From: Nitrospirota bacterium
GTDB lineage: Bacteria; Nitrospirota; Nitrospiria; 2-01-FULL-66-17
NCBI GenBank assembly: GCA_040757335.1
Contig: JBFLXB010000009.1
Span: forward strand, 46,028 to 110,027
DNA: 64,000 nt
Direction: 5' to 3'
Shown here piece by piece: positions 52,553-59,522 of this stretch (positions are counted from its first letter, which is position 1; each line of letters begins with the position of its first letter). The translations under genes and the position numbers were made by a program. The notes below the pieces were generated by a model. That model searched no databases. It was not told the origin of the DNA and saw only the letters and a list, made by a program, of their open reading frames with translations.

Positions 52553-53030
52553 AGGTCGCCACCTCCTCCGATGTGGATGTCTTGCCGACGAAGCGCCGCA
52601 AGAGCCCGGTCGCTCGAACGGTATGGTCTTTCACGTCGAGATTCTGAATGTAGAAGACTTGCGCGAGATCGTTCCGGCGCGCGCGCTCGGCCTGGGCGAG
52701 CAGTTGCGCCTTGACCGCGCCGTAGGACTCGGGCGCCACGTAGCGCAGAAAGAGCGAGAACTGCGCGTCCAGGTTGCGCGGGTGCACGTCGGCCAACAAC
52801 GGCAGCAGGAACCGCGTCTGGTCCTCCAGGTAGGCGGCGCTCGCGACCTCGTCGCTCACCCAGATCTCGCGCTGCTCCGAGAGCGCGGGCGGGACGAGCA
52901 CGATGCGCTGGGACCTCGCCAGCAGGAGCACCAGCACGCCTTCTGCGAGCAGCCCCAAGACCAGCACCAGGACCGCGAGCTTGAGCAGGCCATGCTCTCG
53001 TTGTCCCGCGAGATACCGCTCGATCCTCAC
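52455..53030 (-). CDS. traE: TraE, inner-membrane VirB8-like protein
   Basis: Bitopic inner-membrane protein of the channel base, 191 aa (F TraE 188). N-terminal helix LLKLAVLVLVLGLLAEGVLV, then TERIVLVPP-type segment QRIVLVPPALSEQREIWVSD, YLEDQTRFLLPLLADVHPRN and the C-terminal VRATGLLRRFVGKTSTSEEV. It overlaps traL by 4 bp and traK by 98 bp. The C-terminal ~30 residues in the overlap are Gly/Val-rich and may be free to vary. Confidence 0.92.
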   Translation of the reverse strand: MRIERYLAGQREHGLLKLAVLVLVLGLLAEGVLVLLLARSQRIVLVPPALSEQREIWVSDEVASAAYLEDQTRFLLPLLADVHPRNLDAQFSLFLRYVAPESYGAVKAQLLAQAERARRNDLAQVFYIQNLDVKDHTVRATGLLRRFVGKTSTSEEVATYEVRYEMRRGRPVVVGVAVGAPGVGAPERVGP

Positions 53031-53293
53031 TCCACCATCTCCCGGATGTGTCCCGGCGGCCTGCCCGCCACGACGCCGATCCAGTACAAGGCGTGCCAGA
53101 GGTACCCGTCAGCCCGTCCCGATTTCTGCTTACTGGCCAGTCTGGCCAGGACAATTCCGATCAACCCGCCGACACTGGGATAGTCGAGGAAGATGCCGAG
53201 GCCGAAGCCGGCGACGACGAACATCAGTTCGTCCAGTTCCCACCACAGAAATTGCGGCGGGTCGTCGATGTATCTCGGGATTCGCGTCTCCAT
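53027..53293 (-). CDS. traL: TraL, inner-membrane pilus assembly protein
   Basis: VirB3-like small membrane protein of 88 aa (F TraL 91). N-terminus RIPRYIDDPPQFLWWELDEL is a TraL signature, followed by a membrane hairpin (MFVVAGFGLGIFLDYPSVGG, IVLARLASKQK) and a C-terminal LYWIGVVAGRPPGHIREMVE. It follows the pilin gene with a 151-bp gap and overlaps traE by 4 bp. The gap holds no gene I can support. Confidence 0.9.
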   Translation of the reverse strand: METRIPRYIDDPPQFLWWELDELMFVVAGFGLGIFLDYPSVGGLIGIVLARLASKQKSGRADGYLWHALYWIGVVAGRPPGHIREMVE

Positions 53294-53444
53294 CAGGAGC
53301 CTGTTGATGAACGACCATTTGCTGCGTTGCCACTGCGCTTCCGGTCCTCACGTACAGACCAGTACGCTCCGGTCCGGTTCTCGCGGCGCCTTGCATCTGG
53401 CGCATTCCTGAACAGGCTCATTACCCAAATCCTCGGAAGCATCG

Positions 53445-53747
53445 TTAGAACGTGGCGCCGACCAGACCTTCAATAACGGTAGGTCCGTAGGCTGCGAAGA
53501 TTGCCGTTGCCACTCCAGCCACCGCGGCCAGCGGGCTCTGCCGGACGATTCCGATGAACAGCCCGGCGATCAGGGCGGCGACGGCCAGCGTCTTGCCCAG
53601 ATACCCGCTGACCCAGTCGATGAACTTCTGGTACAGCGGCTGGAACTCGGTGTCGGCCGTGCCCGCGAGCGCCACGGCTGGCGCGAGCACGGCCAGCAAG
53701 AGCAGCGTGAGCACCACGACCTGGGCCATCGTACGTGTCTCTTTCAT
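53445..53747 (-). CDS. traA: TraA-like pilin precursor
   Basis: Major pilin of the F-type pilus, 100 aa before processing. ATG at 53747 behind AAGGAGGAG. Signal peptide VVVLTLLLLAVLAPAVALA with cleavage before GTADTEF, then two hydrophobic helices (TLAVAALIAGLFIGIVRQSP and LAAVAGVATAIFAAYGPTVI) separated by a short positive loop, the pilin layout. First gene of the leftward tra operon. The open frame further upstream lacks a ribosome site. Confidence 0.85.
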   Translation of the reverse strand: MKETRTMAQVVVLTLLLLAVLAPAVALAGTADTEFQPLYQKFIDWVSGYLGKTLAVAALIAGLFIGIVRQSPLAAVAGVATAIFAAYGPTVIEGLVGATF

Positions 53748-53934
53748 CTCTCCTCCTTGGTTGTGGGGCAGCGCCCCGTTGCGTGAGCGCGACTGTAGCA
53801 ACCGCGCGAGATCGGCTGAGGCCACAAAACGGACGGCGTGGGGCGTGTTTTGGCGAGATTCAGAGCAGAAGACCTTGGATGGGGCAGGTATCGTGGGGAG
53901 ACCGCATTGATACTTCGGAACTACACCGGATCTG
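53748..53934. promoter_or_regulatory. Divergent traA/traI control region, candidate oriT
   Basis: 187 bp between the leftward tra operon and the rightward traI-traD unit. It holds a GGGGC/GCCCC stem near 53764-53776 and a CAAAAC/GTTTTG inverted repeat (53825-53830 with 53847-53852, 16-bp spacer). Promoters for both operons should lie here. Closeness to the relaxase gene makes it a reasonable place to look for oriT, but no known nic sequence is recognised. Confidence 0.4.
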
Positions 53935-55470
53935 ATGGTGGAAACGTCCCCAAAGTTGGTTCGCTTCGCTCCCGGACTCGCTCCTGCGACCCTCGCGATG
54001 ACACTCGCAACCGCGCCCGTGTCGGCACACGCGTCTTTTGGCGATATCGTTCGATCCCAGGTCGAAGAAAGTGCTCAGAGAGCGGAGGCGCTGTGGCGGG
54101 GCACACGATGGTTCCCGATGCGCGCGGGTGCGGCTATCGCTAGGCTCATGTCGTGGGAAGACACGCCTGAAGCGTGGGGCGTCTACCAGACCGCTCTGGA
54201 TGAGGCGACAAACGGGAAAACGGTCCGTAACGGAGACAATCGGAACGAACTCAACACACTACTCGGCGGGGCTCGATCAACCTGGAGTCTCTGGGGAGCC
54301 GAAAACGATTTGCGATGGATCGTCTTACGGGACAGCGCGCTCGGCTTGGGCGCCCTGAGTGCTGGACTCGGAGGCGTGGGGGCGCTCGTGGTTGCACGAA
54401 CCGTTCGGCGCCGGACTACCGCCGAGCATCTGCCGCGATTATCGCGGATGCTCGTCACGCCCAATCAACCACTGGACTTCAGCGTGCCGCAAGCTGACCC
54501 GAGATCCACCGCGCTGTACGCACAGGCCGAGAAGCTCGGTGTCCTCTCACCCCTGACCGAGCAGATCCTCGCGTGCTTCGCGGCCTCGCCCGAACACCCG
54601 GCCTCGCTGGCCGACCACCTCAACGTCCCGGGCGGGCTCATCGAGCACACCGCGCGGACGATCGAGATCATGGCCACACTCGCGCAGGGTCGGCCCGATG
54701 ACGAGCGGCGGCTCTGCCTACTGATGGCGCTCGGCCACGACCTGGGAAAGGTGCTGGCCTACGAGAACTCCGATGGCGGCTGGATCGATCGGCGCTTGCC
54801 CCACGATCGAATATCCGGACTCATGATCGCGAGCCTGCCCGCTCTCTACTCCGAGATGGGTCCGGCACACCGGGAGGCGCTGTTATGCGCTCTGCGGTAC
54901 TACCACAACCCCGAAGAGATCCCCACGTCGGCGCCACCGGTCACCTCGGTGCTGTTCGAGCTGATGCACAAGGCCGACGCGATCGCGCACGAGCAGGAAA
55001 CTTCCCGGAGCCGACAACAGGTTGAGGGGGTGAAGCCCTATCTATGGGAGGCGTTTTGCGCGGCGGTCCCTGATTTCAATATCAACCGGCACCGCGGGGG
55101 ATATCCCGAGGGGTTCACGGCTGAAGATCTCGTCTATGTGCTCGAACACGCCCTACGAGAGAAGACGCTTGACCGCTTACCGTCGCAGCTCAAAGAGAAG
55201 CTGCCGATCCGGCGTCCGCTCGGCAAGCTCCACCCCGCCTGGCCGTTGCTGGTCGACGTGCTGCGAGAGCACGGCGTCCTGGCGGAGGCCGCGCAAGGCC
55301 GGAAGCCCAACCCGTCGGCGCTGTTCAATATCAACGCAAGCGGCGTGACGTACAAATGCGTGGCCGCCCTCTCGCTGCCCGCGCTGGAGGCGCTCGCTCC
55401 CGAGGCGGTCCGGTCTTGGACACGGTGCCAGCCGTACGAGGTGAAGCTGACCGGGGCGCGGCATGCGTGA
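53935..55470 (+). CDS. traI: TraI-like MobH-family relaxase with HD domain and membrane anchor
   Basis: Probable initiator of conjugative DNA processing, 511 aa. Residues 1-35 look like a signal segment (LATAPVSAHA) and a membrane helix lies near residues 138-160 (LGALSAGLGGVGALVVA). The HD-type domain follows: GGLIEHTARTIEIM, LMALGHDLGKVLAYE (residue ~266), LPHDRISGLMI, CALRYYHNPEEIP and LMHKADAIAHEQ. HD-containing TraI proteins are the MobH relaxases of SXT/R391 and R27. TraD follows one small gene later. The exported N-terminus is odd for a cytoplasmic relaxase, so the start could be further downstream. Confidence 0.75.
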   Translation: MVETSPKLVRFAPGLAPATLAMTLATAPVSAHASFGDIVRSQVEESAQRAEALWRGTRWFPMRAGAAIARLMSWEDTPEAWGVYQTALDEATNGKTVRNGDNRNELNTLLGGARSTWSLWGAENDLRWIVLRDSALGLGALSAGLGGVGALVVARTVRRRTTAEHLPRLSRMLVTPNQPLDFSVPQADPRSTALYAQAEKLGVLSPLTEQILACFAASPEHPASLADHLNVPGGLIEHTARTIEIMATLAQGRPDDERRLCLLMALGHDLGKVLAYENSDGGWIDRRLPHDRISGLMIASLPALYSEMGPAHREALLCALRYYHNPEEIPTSAPPVTSVLFELMHKADAIAHEQETSRSRQQVEGVKPYLWEAFCAAVPDFNINRHRGGYPEGFTAEDLVYVLEHALREKTLDRLPSQLKEKLPIRRPLGKLHPAWPLLVDVLREHGVLAEAAQGRKPNPSALFNINASGVTYKCVAALSLPALEALAPEAVRSWTRCQPYEVKLTGARHA

Positions 55471-55735
55471 TGAGGCGCGGCCGGCGGAGTACCTGCCGAT
55501 CGCGCACACACGCCGTCGCTGGCCCTGGGTGCTGGGTGGCACGGCACTAGTTCTGGTACACGCCGCTTTCTTTCTTCCCTTTCGGGCCGTCGTGCCAATC
55601 CCCGGGTGGGTGGATCCATGGTGGGCCATGGTTCTGGTGCTCGTCGACGAAACAGTCGTAGTGCTGGTGATCGCCAGAGGAGTCGCCAGATTCAGGACGA
55701 AGATCGCTGCAGAGAAAAATGGAAGTCCCGACTAA
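55463..55735 (+). CDS. Two-helix membrane protein between traI and traD
   Basis: A 90-aa protein that overlaps traI by 8 bp and traD by 17 bp. Two membrane helices (WPWVLGGTALVLVHAAFFLP and AMVLVLVDETVVVLVIARGV) are joined by a short Pro/Trp loop and bordered by basic residues. TraD here lacks its own membrane anchor, so this protein could supply it. No family is recognised by sequence. Confidence 0.65.
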   Translation: MRDEARPAEYLPIAHTRRRWPWVLGGTALVLVHAAFFLPFRAVVPIPGWVDPWWAMVLVLVDETVVVLVIARGVARFRTKIAAEKNGSPD

Positions 55736-57251
55736 CGCGACACCTCTTGTGGGGCCGAGGCCTGGCCTGACGCTGGGCTATGACGCCGCAACCGGCAAGG
55801 AGCTGGTGTTGCCTGACCGGCTGCTCACCCAGCACATGGCCGTGGTCGGCTCGTCCGGTGCGGGCAAGACGAGCTTCCTGCTCTCATTGATCTACCAGCA
55901 AATGCGCCGAGGCGGTGCGGTGATCTTCATGGACGGCAAGCGCCGCTACACCGGCTTTGCCAAAGTGGCGTGGCTCGCCCAAGCCTGCGGGCGCGCGAGC
56001 GACTTACGGGTGATCGATCCCCAGGACCCGACGCTCTCCCACGCCTACAACCCGCTCATGGCGCGCGACGCCGAGCGCGAGGCCGGGATCATCGCGAACA
56101 AGATCCACCGCCTCCTGCCGTCCGTTCCCGAAGGCCACCCCGCCTCGTACTACTCCAACCTCGCCTACACGGCCATTCTCAAGATGGTGCGCGCGCTCCA
56201 CCATCTCAAGCGTGGGTTCTCGTACCGAGACATTTTGGCAATCTTCGAAACGCCGGACCAGGCGTTCCGGATCTTGAAACAAGATCTGTATAACGATAAC
56301 GCGTCGGACTCGCTGATCGAGGTGGAGAAGTTCGTGCGGAAGTTCAAGGGCACGGCCCAAGTGAGCGACTTGCTCTCCGGCCTGATCTCGGAGCTAGGCG
56401 CGATCTCGAGCACCCCGATGGGGGACTTTCTGTGCCGGCCGGTTAGCGACGTGGACTTCTACCAGGCGATCAAGAAAAGCCAGATCATCTACGCCGCGCT
56501 CCCGCGGCTGCAGGAGACGAAGAAATCGGAAAAGCTGGGCAAGGTGATCTTGACCGACCTGCAATCTTCGATCGGTGCGGTTTACAGCGAGAAGGACTTT
56601 AGGCCGCTGATGCCGTGTCTGGTGGTGCTGGACGAATTCGGCTCGTACGCCCTCCCCGATTTTGCCGTGGTCTTCGAGCAGGCGCGCGAGGCCAACGTTG
56701 CGGTGGTGGCGGCGTTCCAATTGACGTCGCAGCTCGCGGATCGGGAGAAAGGGCTCTCGACGGGATTTCTGGAGACGGTGATGGGGAACACCGAGATGAA
56801 AGTCTTTATGCGGCTCAAGAGCCTGGAGTCGGCGCTGTGGGCGTCGGACTTCTTCGGGCAGGAGCTACGGTGGTTCGCTCAAGTATCGGCGGGCAAATCC
56901 ACATCGGACGCCGAGCAGGTAATCAGCCTGCGTCGCTACCTGAATCCCCGGCGGACAGACTCCAATTCCTCTTCACTCACGCATCGGCAGATGTACGACC
57001 AGCGCGTGCGACCGGAGGCGTTGCTGCACGAACTGCCGGTCGGGGAAGCGATGATCAACTGGAGCGGCGAGCCGCGGAAAACGCGTATTTCGTGGGTCGA
57101 GCCGGAAATCGAGCACGGCTGGGACTACGCCAAAACGCTGCCTCGCTTTCGGAGGAAGGAACCGACGCCGCTCGGTTTGTGGCAACGGATCAATCAACGG
57201 ATCTACCGCGATTTGGAAGAGGAAATGGGGAAGAATTCTAAAATACCATAA
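55719..57251 (+). CDS. traD: TraD-like type IV coupling protein
   Basis: Hexameric ATPase that brings the relaxase-DNA complex to the secretion channel, 510 aa. Walker A VVGSSGAGKTSFLL at about residue 44, Walker B CLVVLDEFGSYALPDF near 302, and VAAFQLTSQLADREKGLSTG, typical of VirD4/TraD/TraG proteins. The N-terminus starts directly with the nucleotide-binding domain and has no membrane helices, unlike F TraD. The two-helix protein encoded just before it overlaps its start. Confidence 0.92.
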   Translation: MEVPTNATPLVGPRPGLTLGYDAATGKELVLPDRLLTQHMAVVGSSGAGKTSFLLSLIYQQMRRGGAVIFMDGKRRYTGFAKVAWLAQACGRASDLRVIDPQDPTLSHAYNPLMARDAEREAGIIANKIHRLLPSVPEGHPASYYSNLAYTAILKMVRALHHLKRGFSYRDILAIFETPDQAFRILKQDLYNDNASDSLIEVEKFVRKFKGTAQVSDLLSGLISELGAISSTPMGDFLCRPVSDVDFYQAIKKSQIIYAALPRLQETKKSEKLGKVILTDLQSSIGAVYSEKDFRPLMPCLVVLDEFGSYALPDFAVVFEQAREANVAVVAAFQLTSQLADREKGLSTGFLETVMGNTEMKVFMRLKSLESALWASDFFGQELRWFAQVSAGKSTSDAEQVISLRRYLNPRRTDSNSSSLTHRQMYDQRVRPEALLHELPVGEAMINWSGEPRKTRISWVEPEIEHGWDYAKTLPRFRRKEPTPLGLWQRINQRIYRDLEEEMGKNSKIP

Positions 57252-57274
57252 CAACCTGCGGAGAGGCTCGTTCG

Positions 57275-58159
57275 CTAACCCCATGGTAATGTTAGCCCGA
57301 GGGCACGCAGCTTCGCCTCTAGTTCCGTTCGCTCACGGTTGGGTGCAAGGCGACCGTCCTTGCCCGCGTTGAGTAGGCCGAACTTGCCTGCGAGGCTGCG
57401 CGCGCGCGCCGTGGCGTTCGAAACGAGAGCACCTATGATCTCGGCCTCGATGCGTGAGAGTTGAACGGCGTGCCGGCGGTAGTCGAGGAATGCCTCCCAA
57501 ACTACCGGTACCCACCTGGCAACGATTTCCTGGCCGATAATTGTCGCGTATGCACGGATCTCCTGCTGCGCATGTACGTCCATCCGCAGATTGAGAAAAT
57601 GAAGTAAATTGTGGAGATCAATCTTCCAATACGCTTCAGTGTAAGTAGATAACGGAAGGTCCTTCCGAGCCTGCTCGCGCGCAACCCCGGCCGTGATCCT
57701 TGCCTCATACACTTCGCGCGCCATTTTCTGAAGCTGCCTTTCATTGGCGGACAGACGCTTACCCTCGGTAAGAGGTAGGTGGCCCGTGCTTCCTTGACGG
57801 CTCGCTGTAGCTTGTGCCCGCCACTCGTCCGGGGCCGTGCGTTGGGCGGCGTCAATGGCGACGGAGTAACGCGTTGAATGTTCATTGACGTTTGCGGTGC
57901 GGTGCCTAATCCACTGGCGCCACGCATCCATCGGAACGCGGACGTGGAGCTTGATCTCACACATCTCGAACGGAGTTGTGTGCGAATGTCGCATTAGATA
58001 GCGAATAAGGGCACGGTCTCCTTGCACCTGCTTGGTACCCGTCCCGTACGAGACCCGTGCGGCCTGAACAACCGCGGAGTCATCACCCATATAGTCGATG
58101 ACGCGAATGAAACCGTCGTCGAGTGCACAAAATGGCTTGCCTAATATCGCATCTAACAT
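57275..58159 (-). CDS. thyX: Flavin-dependent thymidylate synthase
   Basis: Makes dTMP from dUMP using methylene-tetrahydrofolate and NADPH with FAD, 294 aa. The signature RHRTANVNEHSTRYS (RHRx7S) is present, with the upstream HSHTTPFEMCEIKLHVRVP and downstream LLHFLNLRMDVHAQQEIR. The ATG at 58159 gives the usual MLDAILGKPF opening and has GGAG 5 bp upstream; an ATG at 58276 would add 39 basic residues but lacks a ribosome site. It converges with traD (23 bp apart) and stands between the tra region and the kinase/methyltransferase cluster. Confidence 0.93.
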   Translation of the reverse strand: MLDAILGKPFCALDDGFIRVIDYMGDDSAVVQAARVSYGTGTKQVQGDRALIRYLMRHSHTTPFEMCEIKLHVRVPMDAWRQWIRHRTANVNEHSTRYSVAIDAAQRTAPDEWRAQATASRQGSTGHLPLTEGKRLSANERQLQKMAREVYEARITAGVAREQARKDLPLSTYTEAYWKIDLHNLLHFLNLRMDVHAQQEIRAYATIIGQEIVARWVPVVWEAFLDYRRHAVQLSRIEAEIIGALVSNATARARSLAGKFGLLNAGKDGRLAPNRERTELEAKLRALGLTLPWG

Positions 58160-58478
58160 GGGGACTCCTGGGCGGTTGAGCCGTTTCGGAGCCCTCGGTA
58201 TTGGTGCTTTATGTGCGGTCGAGTTCGTCGACTTGGGCGTGGGTTTGGTCTTCGCGTACCGTTTCGAAGATGTCATGAGACTGAACTCAGAAATCGATGG
58301 GACTTAACACCTCTATCAGTCAAGGATGTCCAATAAAATGGCTTGGCCGGATAGTTTACAGGACGGATCATTTTTGCATTTCTAGGCCCATCGAGTTTTC
58401 CTTCCCGCCCACTCCTTTGAATCAGCACAGATATAAGCCCGGCGAAAGACCATTTGCGACGAGTAGCTATCTTGCCAT
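58160..58478. other. 319-bp gap, start of AT-richer DNA
   Basis: Contains the possible longer N-terminus of thyX up to 58276. From about 58310 on, base composition becomes visibly AT-richer than in the tra region, marking the start of the next cargo. No gene, repeat or terminator is evident. Confidence 0.45.
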
Positions 58479-59522
58479 TTAGTTTTCCGAAAGTGGCCCA
58501 AGCTCCAGCAAGTACAGCTGTCCTACACCTTGTGTATATCTTTCTGGCTTAAGAAAATCGCGAGGAGTAGGATATACAATTTGAATATCCTCCACAAACG
58601 ACCGTAAAATACCGACCGCTACTGCCTGCATCTTGCTTCCTGTGGGTGACACGAGCAGGCGCTCATAGACCCCGTGTTTAACGTATAGAGCTAACAGAGA
58701 GGAAAGGGTCTCCTCATAATTTAGCGTGCTGACCTTGTAGCGTTCAGCATCTTGAATTTGATCAAGGCGATTTACTCGGGCGATTGTCCCCTGCCGCCAT
58801 TGATTATGGGCGCCAGGCGGAATACCTTCGATAATGCTCAGACGGGATGGTTGAAGTTCGGCCCGTAGTGCCGTCAGTTGGTGCGCGTCGAGGGACGGGA
58901 ACGCTATGAGTCTTGTCTGAACGCTGGCGGCTGCGTTGGAGGATAGTTCAGGAACGACCGTGACCTCAAATACGCCAGAGGAAAGAAAGAAAATGGAAAA
59001 TGTTGGATCTGACTCCGACCTAGAAATTTCTGCGTCAGCTTCTTCGGCGCTTGGTGGATAACACTGCGCCTCTGCGTAGGCAACAAAGCAGTCCGCAAAT
59101 CCCTTAGGACGTTTCTGAAGCGCAACCAACGCCTGTACAATCAGCAATCGCGACATCCCTGAAATGTCCACGACAATTCGCCCACGACATACAGCCAATG
59201 CTTCGATCAGATCGTTGCCGAAGCCGGCAGGGTCTTGCCGGTCATAGGTCAATTCCCTAACGCTTATGCCCCGATCTTGGCAAATTCTTCGGATATCAGC
59301 CGTCTTGTTTTCTGGAACAAATGGCTCGTAAACAATGACCGCTACATTGAAAGGTGTTCCATTCGATGTTGCGTTCTCCAAGATTGCTAGGGCTCGATCT
59401 TCAAATCCACCACATACCACAAGCCAGTCTTGTGGATGCAGCTCCACTGCATCTACGGCTACAAGCGCTGGCTTTCGTTGCGCTGCAAGTTTCTCGTCAG
59501 GTGTTGGGACTATCAGAGTCAT
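58479..59522 (-). CDS. Protein with CARF-like motifs (candidate sensor/effector of the defence cluster)
   Basis: A 347-aa soluble protein starting at ATG 59522, overlapping the kinase-ATPase gene by 26 bp. Two similar Rossmann-type halves are suggested: CGGFEDRAL (residues 37-45) with VVDISGMSR (117-125), then LLVSPTGSKMQAVAVGILR (SPTGSKMQ at about 292-299) followed by IQIVYPTPRDF. The TGxKM wording recalls the nucleotide-binding loop of CARF domains that sense cyclic oligonucleotides. No nuclease or TIR motif is visible. A CARF call is inference; any Rossmann-like nucleotide-binding protein would fit. Confidence 0.55.
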   Translation of the reverse strand: MTLIVPTPDEKLAAQRKPALVAVDAVELHPQDWLVVCGGFEDRALAILENATSNGTPFNVAVIVYEPFVPENKTADIRRICQDRGISVRELTYDRQDPAGFGNDLIEALAVCRGRIVVDISGMSRLLIVQALVALQKRPKGFADCFVAYAEAQCYPPSAEEADAEISRSESDPTFSIFFLSSGVFEVTVVPELSSNAAASVQTRLIAFPSLDAHQLTALRAELQPSRLSIIEGIPPGAHNQWRQGTIARVNRLDQIQDAERYKVSTLNYEETLSSLLALYVKHGVYERLLVSPTGSKMQAVAVGILRSFVEDIQIVYPTPRDFLKPERYTQGVGQLYLLELGPLSEN

